Assembly: GCF_000499845.2 (NCBI RefSeq)
Contig: NC_023758.2
Coordinates: 6,433,080 to 6,497,079 of the forward strand
Direction: 5' to 3'
Origin: Phaseolus vulgaris
Taxonomy: Eukaryota; Streptophyta; Magnoliopsida; Fabales; Fabaceae
DNA: 64,000 bases
Below the pieces are notes generated by a model. It ran no database searches, was not told where the DNA came from, and worked only from the letters and a program-made list of their open reading frames with translations. Numbering within the stretch: the first letter of the stretch is position 1; each line of letters opens with the position of its first letter. The translations under genes were made by a program, and so were the position numbers. Below, one piece after another: positions 44,093-56,289 of the stretch.

Positions 44093-45200
44093 ATATTATT
44101 TCTAATATTGGAGATTGTTTATATAATTTTTTATTTTAATATGTATTTTGTTGTGAAAGAGCAATATTTAAAGGATGGAATTAATAATGTATTCAAGTGT
44201 AAAATGCATTTTGTGTTCCTGACAAATTTTAAATATATTAAATACGTCTTCTAATTTTTTTATATTTATATTCATTTATTTAAAACTTATATATATTTTT
44301 AGGTTTTTGTTAATAATGAAAATTGATAGAAAAAGCTTCCGTCAAATACAATTTCATTATTCATATAGTAATTTCATTATTCATATAGTAGTTTTGATTA
44401 GATGTATAATTAACATTATTTTAGGACCATTAGATATAAGTAAAGTTTTACCTATACAGTTATTATTAACAAGAATCCTAAATATATATATATATATATT
44501 TAAATTTTAAAAGAAAAAAGTAATACAGTTTTTTAAAAGATATATTTAATATTTTAGTAATGTTTGAAGTACACAAAGTTCATTTTATCCTAAATAACGA
44601 AACTATGGTGTTAGAAAGGCTTTTTTGTTTTGAATTATAACAATATCTGGCTTTTTCATTCTTGCACTTCCATAATTACTAATTGTATTCCCATAATTTT
44701 TAAAATATTCGTCTAGTTTCTGTTAGAAATTTCCATAACACATTCTGCAAGATATTTATTAAAAACATTCTTTTTAAATTAGAATATTTAGAATATTAGT
44801 TTTAACTTTTGAACTTGGCAGGTCAAAAGCTTAAGAGATTTGTATGGTCTTACCACAACATATATAGTTTTCTGAGTTTTTTTTTCTATTAATATATATT
44901 TCCATTGTTAGAAAATAATTAACATGAAAGACAATTATATATAAGAAATACTTTGTTAAACCTTAATTAGGTATCACCAGTGCTATGGAGAAGGAACAGT
45001 ATTGTTGGTAATATAAGTAACAAATATTTGGAATTGACTATAATTAGTTTCAAGTTTCATCAGAAATTACATGAACCCAATTATAGTTCTAAGTTTTAAA
45101 GTAAATTAGTTTTACTCAGTTATGAAGTCCCACACTTGTCAGGATTGACAAGCAGCTGAAACTTGTAATATGAAAGCTGAACACGTGGTAATCTGTAAGC

Positions 45201-45350
45201 ATACCTTCCTCGACCTTTTGGCTAAGATCAAGTGTAGTATCTGTTCTTATCAGTTTAATATCTGATATGTGGACTATTAGTTCACACGATAATTAATTTT
45301 TTTGAGGGAGAGGCCCATCAGAGTAGCTTGCTACTTGGTCGGTGCATCCC
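45201..45350 (+). pseudogene. U2 snRNA pseudogene (copy 2)
   Basis: 150 nt. It keeps the 5' half of U2 including GTAGTA and the Sm-like ATTTTTTTG, and shares the stem II variant of copy 1, but lacks about 40 nt forming stem-loop IV: after GCTACTTGGTC it jumps to GGTGCATCCC. The 5' stem has CGACC for CGGCC. The USE is still recognisable (GTCCCACACTT, 45127-45137), but the TATA box has decayed to AATATGA. Probably inactive. Confidence 0.88.
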
Positions 45351-45599
45351 ACTCAAACAGTTTAATTATTTGTCCTTCTCTTGATTCTGATTCATTTTAT
45401 GAATAATGTTTCATTTTTACTGTTAGATTTTGCAAATTTGAAAAATTCAATAGTAAGATTAACTGTCTTATTGTAGTAGGACTTACTGTTTTTTTAAATG
45501 ACACTGTTATAATTCAAGATTTCTCTCTTCTATCCCATGTAACTTGTATTTCCACTTTTCCTGAAGTGGATCCTAGTCAATTCCTTGTTGTTTCTGTGT

Positions 45600-45742
45600 A
45601 AGTTTTTCTAATTGAAAGTGATGTTTGAGGAATTTATTATTTCTAAGGCCATTCTCATTCAAGATGGGATACCAATTGTTTATTTCAGCAAATCTTTGGG
45701 AGAGAAGTTTGTCAAGTCAGCAAGAAGAAATTAAGGGTTGTG
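45600..45742 (+). pseudogene. Old gypsy RNase H remnant (copy 2), scattered
   Basis: Corresponds to 42180-42300 (CATTCTCATTCAAGATGG and CCAATTGTTTATTTCAGC are shared). It is cut by element E and resumes at 50926-51008 (ATATTTGTTGGGATGGAAG) and, after the solo LTR, at 51706-51790 (GATATTGAGTATAAGCC). Stops and frameshifts throughout. Confidence 0.7.
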
Positions 45743-46395
45743 TGATGGAAGAGGCCCAAGCCCATGATGGAAAAAACCCAAATCCAAATACAAGTTCAAG
45801 CTTCAGCGTAAGTCCAACAAATAGAAGATATGGGCCAACTAAGCATCATTGGATGTGTTTCTTTTGTAATTACTTTTGAGTATTTTTAGTAGAACATAAA
45901 GGGAGGTGTACATATAAATATAAGAGGTGCAAATGTATAAAGCTAAGCCACACCTTCCATGTGACATAAAAAGAAGGTGTAGGTGTAGATTTAGAGATGC
46001 CAAAAAAATGAAACCAAGTCACACTTTCCTTGTGACTAGGAATTGACTTCAAATGCTTCTCATTTGAATTTTCCTCCACTTTCTTTTTAATTTCCAGCCC
46101 TCTAAACACTATAAATAAGAGGGCTTGGCTCATGTATTTGAAAGACTATTTTGAGTAATGAAATGCTGCCCAAGTGCCATTCAAATTACTCCCTAGCCAA
46201 TTCTCTCTAGAATTAGGTTTTTAGTCTTCAAACTACACCCCCAAATGGAGATGGCCGAACCACTCCAATCTTCACTACCTCTCATGCACCTTCAAGGTCA
46301 CCACACCTATTAGGAGGACCTTGTCCACTCTCATACATTAAGCTTCCGCACCACCATCAACAAAAATCCAAGAAGAGCTCATAGGAATGCCATCA
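45743..46395 (+). repeat. 5' LTR of element E
   Basis: 653 bp, TGATGGAAGAGGCC to AATGCCATCA. TATA box TATAAATA at 46110-46117. It lacks the CTAGACGCTC array found in the other members. Confidence 0.92.
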
Positions 46396-48266
46396 TTTGG
46401 TATCATGAGCTATGGTTCTTCAAAGATGAGTATCTCTCTTTGTGTCTTTTCTTTTGAGTTCTTCTTATTTCCTAGTTGTTCATCTTGTTTCCAAGTTGTC
46501 TTGCTGTTTTTCTGTTTTTAATATGATTTGAATGCTTTTCTATTCAATTCAATCGGTAGTTTTTGTTCAAATTGTGCTTGAAGATCTTATTTCAATTGTG
46601 TAGGATTCTTGATATTTTGTGTTGGTGTTTTTATTTTTAGGCATTTGAGTCTTGATTGCAATTTTCATTTGGTTCATATTAATGCTTGAGTTATTTTAGT
46701 TTTATGAATCTATAAGTTTTGTCAAGTCTTGTGTTTCCATATTTGTCATCAAATCCTAGTAGTACTTTTTTTGGCTTATTTGTTTCTTGTTTTCGGTATA
46801 AATGCTTGATCTGAAATCTGTTGTGTTTTGATCCTTTGGTGCTTTTTATTTTTTAGTTTGAGTTCATATTTGTGTGTTAGATCCACACAAATTCCTTACA
46901 CTAATTCCATTGTGTTTCTTTTGGTATATCTTTCTGTTTTTATTTCCAGATTTACAGAATCCTCTGTTTTCCACCATTCTGTTTTGGCTGATTTTGCTTA
47001 TGAAAATTAATTTACACATAAGAAATTTCTGAGCCTCTGAATTTTGAAAGATTGAGGTGTTAGAGAAAGGACAAAAAAAGAATCAGTTCAAAAATTAAAT
47101 AGAAAAAAAAGATAAATATTACAAAAACAGTTTGCAATCCTGACGCTACAACTGGCGGTTTTGAGCACTGATTTTAGAAAAATTATTAAAAACAAATGGT
47201 GCATGCGTTTGGAGTGAAACCAACACCAAAAATTTGTTGAGATCTTGAACTGTTTGAATATAAATTTTCAGAAGAAAATATTAAAAGGCCAGCTCATCAT
47301 AAATCTGTGAAAATCACGCATTCTGGACCATAACAATTTGTTTCAGTGGTGCTGTTTTTTGATTTTGAAATCAAATCTAGTGCTATTCCATAGGTTCCAT
47401 TTTGTGTGCCATCCTTTCTTTGAGTACCTTTTTTTTCTTGTCTAATTTCATTGAAACTCTTTCTAGTTGTCACATTTAATTCCATTTGTGTGGTACTGTT
47501 TTTCAAATTAATTTGTTTCTTGCTTTCATTCTTTGACCTCTAAGCTTTGTGGTGGATTAAATATCAATTGGTGCTTGTTGAGTGGGAATTGACTTAAGAG
47601 GAGTCTAGCTTTGCTTGATAGGTGCTGGATTGAAGATTTTAAGTACCTAATTCCAAGAGGAACAAAGGCAAGGGCAACAACAAACACATACTAAATACAC
47701 CACACACATTGGAAGGCCCAACAAAGAAGAGACAACAAGGAAGTGAAAATAGAAAATCAACAAAGGGAGTTCCATCTAATTTCTTTGCAACTTAACTCTT
47801 GTTAATTACTTGTTAATTACGCAATTAGACGGTTAATGTGTCTTCAAGGGCTCCAAGTGTCCAAGAAGCCTCACCTAGGGCCGACTAGCTTAAAACTATC
47901 TAGCTTAGCTTTTGTTAATTGTTTTAATTACATCAATTGCTTTAGTTAGCTACGCTTATTTGCTTTGCTTTTGTTTAGTTTCGCTTAATTGCTTTTGTTT
48001 AGCCTTGTTTAAAGCTTTGATAATTTGCTAGATAGCTTGCATTGTTTCTTGCATTAAAAATTTGATTTCTACATCCTCATTGTGTTTTAAGTGATTTACC
48101 TAAAGAAAGATTTGTGTGAAGATCTTGAGGGATAGTTTTTGCCTAAGGCAAAGACTTGGTATTTAAGTAGTCAATTGTGACTCACCTCTCTTACCTGGAA
48201 AACTACCTTCATTAACTTCCTTCATCTTTCTTAAAGTAAAACATTTCTAAACACAAAATTTTAGTC
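46396..48266 (+). other. Leader and primer-binding site of element E
   Basis: The primer site (TGGTATCATGAGC, 46398-46410) sits just inside the LTR. The conserved block (CCAAGAAGCCTCACCTAGG) is at about 47861-47879. The leader is about 1.87 kb; no coding sequence supported. Confidence 0.75.
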
Positions 48267-50085
48267 ATGTCTTCTCACTCCTCTAAATCTCTTAAAAGTG
48301 ATGTGAAATCCTTGAAATCTCTTTTAAAACAACTTTCCAATTCAATCAATTTCATCTAAACAATTGGAGAATGAGACCAAAACTAATGAATTGACTAAAG
48401 CAAAGGATGAGAAGTCTCAAATTTCAAAAAAATTACCTTCTCATGCATCTATCTCTAAATATCATGATTCTTTTGGGGAGGGAAGCCTTAGAATAAAAGA
48501 TTATTATCAAGCACCCCCTAGAAGATATAGAAGAGATAGAAGAGAACAAGAAAGCCCAAGAGAGGCTAGGGTAGACCTATCCCATTTTCATGGAAAAGAA
48601 AATGTAGAAGCTTGCTTAGATTGGGAAATGAGGGTAGAAAAATTGTTTGCTTCCCATAAAGAAAAGAAGGAAAGAAAGATACAAAAGAAAAGAGAGGAAG
48701 ACGAAAGGGAAACTAAAGAAAAAGAAAAAGAAAAACCAAGTGAGGGGTGGTGTGAATCTAGAAAGAATGAGGAATATCTTATAACACCCCTTACAAGCAT
48801 ATTAAAAATAGAAAATCAAGAGAAAACCCTTGAAGAACAAAAGGCGTGGGAAAAGAGTGTTCCTTCCCACAAGGTCATTCAACAAGAAGTAAAAGTTGAA
48901 AATACCTTTGAAAATATGCTTCTTGTTGAACAACCTAGCCTTACCTTTTGTAAAGGAACACTTGCAAGCCTAGTCAAAAAAGAAGAATCCTTGAAAGAGG
49001 CTTGCATAGATAAAGATGAAGTAGATTATTTCTCATATGTGCTAAGATATCACCAAGTGAAGGACAAGTTATCTATAGGCATCTACAAAGACAAATTTTT
49101 ATGTGAGCTAGTGCCTAAAGAAACTTGTCATGACTTATTGAGACAACCATTGCAAAATGTACAAATTCTCATAAACAATGGTTGTAACAACAAGACTACC
49201 TTTACACATAAGAGAAAAATTCTTCATGAAGGAGAACTCATGGGCCAAATTAGAGTTGATAAAACTCTAGAGCTTTTAAAAGAAAAACTTTTGTCACCCA
49301 TGAGAAAGGAGGTTCAAAGACATTACCCTAAATACATTTATTGTTTTAAAACTACACCTAAGGCATTGTCTCATGAACTCTATACTCCTTCACCTTTTGC
49401 AAATGATCCTTGGGAAGACACAAGCCTAAATTTCATATTAGAGCTTCCTATGACAACAAAAGGTTTTCATTCCATTTTCATGGATATGGATAAACTCTTC
49501 TCTAGAGAAGTGATACATCTTCATGGTTTATCCTCAACCATAGTGTTGGATAGAGCTCCAAATTTCACAAACCATGATTTGAGGATTCTCTTGGGAAAAC
49601 TTGCAACTAAATTATTCTCTTCAAATTTTTATCATCCTCAAAAGAATGGTCAAAATAAAATTGAAAACATAGCTCTTTCTACTATGCTTCGAGAAATAAT
49701 GAGAGACAACCACAATTCTTGGGATGAGTATCCTTTTCCTATTGAGCATGCATACAATGGAGTAGTCCACAAGATTACTTATATTTCTACATTTGAAGTT
49801 GTATGTGAACATAGTCCTCTTTCCCTTTTAAAGTTGTTACCACCTCCTAAAGGAATTATGCCTAAGGGAAAAGTAACTACTATTGGAAATTTTATAAAAC
49901 ATAAGAGGATTAGAGGATACATACAACCATCAAAAGGGAAATATTGTGAAAAGTTGCCAAAAACAAAAGAAAAACAAAAATGGCAACTTCATACAATTAA
50001 GTTTTCTCCAATTGCTCACACTAACTCCTTTGCTTTGTTTCAGGATTCCAATAGATGGACATTTGATCCTGGAGGACGAGCCTAG
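48267..50085 (+). CDS. Fused gag / protease-like / integrase-like ORF of element E
   Basis: The ancestral ATG is at 48267 (MSSHSSKSLKSD), but a small frameshift near 48355 breaks it; an uninterrupted 573-codon frame runs from the ATG at 48364. Order: gag N-terminal part (HFHGKENVEACLDWEMRV, about 60-85), Lys/Glu-rich linker (about 95-165), VEQPSLTFCKGTLASL, a protease-like piece (KLSIGIYKDKFLCELVPKE), integrase-like zinc region and core, and a tail with FDPGGRA. Key residues are gone: the second zinc His is Gln, one Cys is lost, MDF is LNF and TEVVNR is NKIENI. It cannot act as protease or integrase. An open frame of this length in such a degraded protein is notable; neutral chance survival is not excluded. 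Confidence 0.75.
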
Positions 50086-50255
50086 TTTTCAAAATAAGAA
50101 TAAGACTGTTGTTCGAGATCAAACCTGTAGATCTGAGGACAAATTCTTTCAAGAAGGAGGGGATGATGGAAACCATCCAGCCACATACATCCACATAATG
50201 ATGATGAAGAAGAAGCATTGGATTTGAGGACAAATCCTTTTCAAGAGGGAGGGGA

Positions 50256-50920
50256 TGATGGAAGAGGCCCAAGCCCATGATAGAAAAAGCCCAAGCCCAA
50301 GCCCAAATACAAGTTCAAGCTTCAGCTCAAGCCCAACAAATAGAAGATATGGGCCAACTAAGCATCATTGGATGTGTTTCTTTTGTAATTACTTTTGAGT
50401 ATTTTTAGTAGAACATAAAGGGAGGTGTAGATATAAATATAAGAGGTTCAAATGTATAAAGCTAAGCCACACCTTCCATGTGACATAAAAAGAAGGTGTA
50501 GGTATAGATTTAGAGGTGCCTAAAAAATGAAACCAAGTCACACTTTTCTTGTGACTAGGAATTGACTCCAAATTCAAATACTTCTCATTTGAATTTCCCT
50601 CCACTTTCTTTTTAATTTCCAGCCCTCTAAACACTATAAATAAAAGGGTTTGGCTCATGTATTTGAAAGACTATTTTGAGTAATGAAATGTTGTCCAAGT
50701 GCCATTCAAATTACTCCTTAGCCAATTCTCTCTAGAATTAGGTTTTTAGTCTTCAAACTACACCTCCAAATGGAGATGGCCGAACCACTCCAATCTTCAC
50801 TACCTCTCATGCACCTTCAAGGTCACCACACCTCTTAGGAGGACCTTGTCCACTCTCATCCATTAAGCTTTCGCACCACCATCAACAAAAATCCAAGAAG
50901 AACTCATAGGAATGCCATCG
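50256..50920 (+). repeat. 3' LTR of element E
   Basis: 665 bp, preceded by a polypurine tract CAAGAGGGAGGGGA (50242-50255). It ends CATCG instead of CATCA. Confidence 0.92.
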
Positions 50921-51008
50921 TTGTGGCCTTAGCTATTTAGCATTGGAGACCATATTTGTTGGGATGGAAGTTCATAGTGAGTACTGATAAAGAAAAGTTG
51001 AGACAATT

Positions 51009-51705
51009 TGATGGCAAATTTCATGAAGGTCTTCTTGAATCATGTAAGATATGGTGCGGAAGCTATGGATGTGTGTGTGCAAGATCCTCCTAAGAGTGGT
51101 GTTGATCTTGAAGGTGCATGATGTGTATGAATATTGGGAGGTTCGGCCAGCCCAAGGAGAGGTGAAGGATGTGAAGTTTAGAGCCTAGAGTTCTAGGGAG
51201 AAGCAAAGCTTGTCACAAAATGGCAGCATAACTTTACTCACAATAAACTTGAAAATACAAGGTGTAGGCTCCTCCTTTTATAGGCTAAGGAGGACCATAA
51301 TGCAACCCTAATGCTAGCCAAATGAAATGTAAAAGTGAAGCACATGGGTGCACATGGCACATGGGTGCACAAATGAGCACATGGGGAGGGGTGTGTCTAG
51401 TTTTTATGCTCACCCCCTCCATGGGCTTTCTAGACCGGCCTTGGTAAATTTAGAGGTTTTTTTAGAAACTCTAAGTTTACCTAGGTTGGTGTTTTAGGTG
51501 CCAAAATTAATTTTAAGAAAATTACAAATAAAGTTCCTATGCTAATTTTGACAAGAAATTAAAGTCTACTCTACACTAGAGTTTATGGCATTTGAACATG
51601 TAAAAGAACGTCTTCTTGGATCCTCTTGGCCATAACTATATGGTTGACCCAAATCTACCCTTTGGTGGGCTTGCATGTGAACTTGTGCTTGGACCTCTTC
51701 CATCA
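51009..51705 (-). repeat. Solo LTR of the CRM-like family in duplication copy 2
   Basis: 697 bp, TGATGGCAAATTTC to CTCTTCCATCA on the plus strand, flanked by CAATT (51004-51008) and CCATT (51706-51710), one mismatch. It is close to the solo LTR at 11231-11928 (shared GAGCACATGGGGAGGGGTG). Confidence 0.9.
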
Positions 51706-51790
51706 CCATTGCTTTACAAAGAGTCACTACTGTGGATCAACAGAACTGGGCTGGAAAGTTATTGGGTTGTCAATTTGATATTGAGTATAA

Positions 51791-53309
51791 GCCAAGTTTG
51801 GAAAATAAGGGAACAGATAAGCCAAAAGTTTGGAAGATAAGGAAGATGCTCTCTGTCACAGAATGGTGATAGTGACTTCCAGCAATTAATACATTACCCT
51901 GAGTGGGATGTATTTCAAAACGATAATAGAAGAAAGACATTGATAGGACTGACAAGATGGACCTAATATACTGAAAGCCTCATGAGAATGAGAAAAAAAA
52001 GTGTACTGAAAGCCTCATGAAGATGAGAGAAAAAAAGTGTATTAATAATCCGATTTCATGATACCAGCGTTCTACATATTTTGATGATAATAAAGAACTA
52101 ACAAATATATTATGATATGATAAAATTCATAATAAATTTGGATAAAAACAATAAAAAAAAAGTAAGACAGCATAAACGATATAACAGCAAAATATTATTA
52201 AAGATTGTAATTACAACAGAAAGGTGGTATATGCATGAGATAAACTGCCTCCAGAGTTGGCTTGTGATGATGGAATCAGTTTAGAACCCAAAGGTATAAT
52301 ACCTCTTCCACCCAGTTACTCCCATATTCAAATTCAGTTTTCACAACCATTCTCTTTTTCAAAAAAAAAAAATCACAGTTTTCTTTAAAAAACTACGATG
52401 ACCATTTTCTTTTAAAAAAATAAATAAAATCATATTTTTCTTTGAAAAAACTATGATGAGAACTCTATTTTTTTAAAATGATTTTCAATGTCCATCGTGA
52501 TCCAATTCGATAATTTTTAAAGTCTTATTCTTTTATTTTTCGAAACAGTCTCTAAAATAATAAAATTATATAAACAACCCATACACATTCTTTTATACAT
52601 TGGAGATCGTTTATATAATATTTTTATTTTATTTTTAGAAGTACTTTGTTGTGAAAGAGTAATATTTAAAGGATGGAACTAATAATGTATTTAAGTGTAA
52701 AATGCATTTGTGTTCCTGACAATTTAAATATATTAAATACGTCTTCTATTTTTTTTATATTTATATTCATTTCTTTAAAAATTAGATATATTTTTAGGTT
52801 TTTGTTAATAATAATGAAAATTGATAGAAAGCTTCCGTCAAATACAATTTCATTATTCATATAGTAGTTTTGGTTAGATGTATAATTAACATTATGTTAG
52901 GACCATTATATATAAGTAAAGTTTTACCTACACCGTTATTTTCAAGGAAACAAAGTTCATTTTATCCTAAATAAAGAAACTTTGGTGTGAGAAAAGCCTT
53001 TTTGTTTTTGAAACTATAACAATATCTGGCTTTTTCTTTCTTGCACTTCCATAATTACTAATTGTATTCCCATAATTTTAAAATATTCGTCTAATTTCTG
53101 TTAGAAATTTCCAGAACACATTCTGCAAGATATTTACTAAAAAGAACTCCGTTTACTGAAAAGAACTCTGTTTAAATTAGAATATTCAGAATATTAGTTT
53201 TGACTTCCAAAAATATATTCCAAAATAGTGATATTTGAGAATCACTGATTCATGAAATTTATAGAATAACGTTTATGGAATATATGATTGAAAGGCATAT
53301 TTCATTAAA
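51791..53309. other. Non-coding tail of duplication copy 2
   Basis: No gene. Contains a local duplication of GTACTGAAAGCCTCATGA near 51970-52020 and the region matching copy 1 (52527-53180). Confidence 0.5.
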
Positions 53310-53647
53310 CACTACTAAAATAACATTAAAAGAATTTTGAAAATAAAAATAATTAATTATTATATTAAAAAATTAGATATTATTATATCTAAATTATTTT
53401 TTACTATTGATAAATATATTTTAAATTGGTACTATCAAAATTTTAATTACTAATTATTTAAATTTTAAAATTAGTAAATAAAATCTTAATAATTAATTAA
53501 ATATTAATTTAAAAATTATTTATCAATAATAAAAATTAATTTAGATATTAATAATTTTTTATGTCTAAAAATAATATTTAGTTTAGTAAATATAACAACT
53601 AATTATTAATTTTTAAAATTATTTTTTATTTAATGTTTTCTTTAGTA
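53310..53647. mobile_element. AT-rich MITE with CACTA-like ends
   Basis: Left end CACTACTAAAATAACATTAA and right end (reverse) TACTAAAGAAAACATTAAA are imperfect inverted repeats; AAA flanks both sides. The interior is TTAATTA-rich and related to the elements at 54703 and 55985. Confidence 0.5.
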
Positions 53648-54702
53648 AAAAAATTTAAATTTTATTTTTTAATTTCGGAAAATAGATAACCAAAAGTGAA
53701 TGTTATCTCATTAACATGGTATCTTTTTTATGTCATCTATATATATCATTAAATTCTCAACTGAATAGATATTCAAAACTTTATGACGAAATATTATTCT
53801 CAAAGGTTGAAACCCATAGTCGATACCAATAAAAAAATAATCAAATTAGTTATTTAATTTTTGTGAATAAGAAAATATTTTATTAAAAGTAATAAGATTT
53901 TGGACAAGAACTAGTCATCAATGCTGAATACTTTGTCAATGGTATAATTAAGAAAAAATAGTATCATAATAGATTTAAATAAACATGAAAATACTTTTTT
54001 TAAAACGAAAGGACATTCATGCCTTGGCTTGTGTACTTCATCTATAAGTATAGTTTTCCCAAATTAATTAGAACTCCAATTTTCAAAGTTTTGGTTTCCA
54101 CAACATGAAATTGCTTAGTGCTTGCAATTTGTCTATACATTGCATCCTCCTATAAGAATGTTCTTAAAACCATCTCAAGCAGACAAAAAACTTGAACTCC
54201 TACATTTCTTCTTCCTACACTTATATTTAATGGAATCTTTTATCTTTAGAGTACAACTTTCATCTCTCTATTAAAGAATTTCAGCTTCATTATATTTCTT
54301 TATGCCAACATAACACAGAACTATGAACTGAAGACAAAAAATAAAAGCAGTGATAATATAATCTCATTAACAATTAAAATCAAACATCAAACAGCAAAAT
54401 ATTAAAAAAATAAAGAAATATTTTAATAACTCAATGAAGAAAATGATATATTGGATAAATTATTTATAGGATAATTATCCTTTTTCCCAAGACAACATCA
54501 CTAATAATGAAATATTATATACATGAGTTAGTTAACAAGTAAACTAATAAACTAATAAAATATTTAAAATTTAAATGGATTATATGATGGTAGTTCAGAA
54601 TAAATACGTTGTCAAGATAATATAACTTTTATTTATATATTAAATAATATAATAATAAATTAATCAAAATTCACCTAATGATTTTCGGTAATAAAGTATA
54701 TA

Positions 54703-55205
54703 TACTCCAAGAAAATCATTAAATAATAACTAAAATTAGATAAAAAAATAATTATTTATTATATTAATTAAACTATATAATATTGTAGAGATTATAAAAA
54801 TTATTAGTATATAAAGGAGTTTTTATTATTAAAAAAAAAAATTTATAAACTAATTTTTAATTTGATATCTAATTGACTTAGTTATTAGTTAATATTTAGA
54901 TTCTAAATTATGTAAAGTAGTTTTTATTATTAGCAAAATTTATAAATTAGTTTTTAAATGAGTATTTAGTTTTAATTACCAAAATTTTAGTTAATAATTA
55001 ATTTAGATTTTAAAGTTGGTTTATAAAACTTAATTAATTAGATATTAATTTAAAAATTATTTTATAAATTTTATTAATAATAGAATTATTTTAGATATCA
55101 ATAATTTTTTAGTCTCTAAAATAGTATTTAATTTAGTCAATATAATGATAAATTATTATTATTTTTATTTAAAATTGATTTTATTTTAATAATTTTCTTG
55201 TAGTA
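54703..55205. mobile_element. AT-rich MITE, second member
   Basis: Left end TACTCCAAGAAAATCATTAA; the right end, reversed, is TACTACAAGAAAATTATTAA, differing at two of 20 positions. CACTACAAGAAAA-type ends are common in CACTA-derived MITEs. The interior shares TTAGATATTAATTTAAAAAT with the first member. Confidence 0.55.
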
Positions 55206-55416
55206 TGTTAATAATAATATCAAAACATTCAATTGTTTTTTTTTATGAGTAATGAAAATATTCAATTTTTAAATTAATAAATTTAATACGTTACGATTAT
55301 TCGAGGTAATAAAATTACTCCAATAATTATTTACCAATGATTAAAATTATTTCATTTTAAAAATAAACAATACAATCTTTAGATTAAAAGAACAAGTCAA
55401 TATTTAATAGAAAAAA

Positions 55417-55668
55417 TTATTGTGAATGTTGTGATTTTTGTTGTCTTTTAAAACTTGTTCTATCTTCCATTGAAGTTGAAGCAGATAGAAAGAGCTCGTT
55501 CTCAAATTCTGAGGGCTTTTGAAACCGAACACAAGCATGTGACTCCATCATTGATAAAGTAAATGTGGTGGAGAAGCATGAACAATAACAGTGATGATAA
55601 AATGGCAAAGGAAAGGAGGAATCACTGAGATGAATTAATTGTTCTAAAAAAGTTATATGAAAAGGCAA
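55417..55668 (-). other. Small unrecognised open frame
   Basis: 83 codons starting MPFHITFLEQLIHLSD. It has a Cys-rich segment (HHCYCSCF) and MMESHACVRFQKPSEFENEL. A pyrimidine-rich stretch (55690-55730 on the minus strand) lies upstream like a plant leader, but no TATA box or introns are evident. I do not recognise it; it may be a gene fragment or chance. Confidence 0.2.
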
Positions 55669-55984
55669 TGTGGGTTTTGGATTTAGAGTGAGAGAGAAAG
55701 AGTGAGAAAGAGAAAAGACAGATAGAGCAATGTGTATGTTGGGTGGGGGACAATCTTAAGACACGACAAAACCTACACTCCCCTCATTTAATATTTACTA
55801 ATACAACACTCAAATTATGTCTATCAATATACTTCTTTATTTATTATATTCAACAAAAAAATCACATTCATACTTTTTTTTTATACTTCCAGATATGAAA
55901 TCTGTATTATGTTTTCTTAAATACTCAAATATTATATTAAATTATTTTTATAATATCAAAGATAAAAAAAGTGTAACAACGAAT

Positions 55985-56125
55985 TCAATCATATATAATA
56001 TAAATTAATTTAAATATTATTAATTTGTTTAGATTCTAAATTAGTATTTGATTTATTTAATATAATAATTAATTATTCTTTATTTTTAAAATTAATTTTT
56101 ATTTAATATTTTTCTTATAGTATAT
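55985..56125. mobile_element. AT-rich MITE, third member (right part only)
   Basis: Shares TTAATTTAAATATTATTAAT and the terminal TTTTTCTTATAGTA with the members at 53310 and 54703. Its left end was not found. Confidence 0.4.
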
Positions 56126-56230
56126 GAATTTTTACAATAGATAATAACCATTTTTTGTGTTCATTGATATTCTCTTTCAAATTTTTCTTTAGTTGATTTC
56201 TTGAGTATAACTTTAATATAAGTTTCTTTG

Positions 56231-56233
<3 letters not shown>

Positions 56234-56286
<53 letters not shown>
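56234..56286. repeat. (TA)n microsatellite
   Basis: 53 bases of uninterrupted TA dinucleotides. Confidence 0.98.

Positions 56287-56289
<3 letters not shown>

Larger units (their letters stand above)
40645..44810. repeat. Segmental duplication, copy 1
   Basis: Similarity to 44980-53200 begins near 40645 (ACCAGTACGATTGGAGAAGG versus ACCAGTGCTATGGAGAAGG), runs through the U2 region, the RNase H fragment, and a non-coding tail (43010-43105 and 44100-44800 versus 52527-53180). It contains the solo LTR at 43110-44092, which copy 2 lacks. Confidence 0.85.
45743..50920 (+). mobile_element. Full-length non-autonomous CRM-like element E
   Basis: LTRs 45743-46395 and 50256-50920, with a perfect target duplication TTGTG (45738-45742 and 50921-50925). 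The LTRs differ at many positions, including a small indel near 45775/50290 and a terminal CATCG in the 3' copy, so this insertion is older than B and D. It has a tRNA-iMet-type primer site, a leader, and one long fused frame (48364-50085). It lacks RT and RNase H. Confidence 0.93.
44980..53200. repeat. Segmental duplication, copy 2
   Basis: Second copy of 40645-44810, enlarged by element E (45743-50920) and a solo LTR (51009-51705). Without them it is about 2.3 kb. The tail (52527-53180) matches copy 1 over several hundred bases, including GAAAGAGTAATATTTAAAGG, AATACGTCTTC and TTGCACTTCCATAATTAC. Confidence 0.85.

Noticed and set aside
45201..45350. Second functional U2 gene
   Set aside because: Stem-loop IV is missing and the TATA box is lost.
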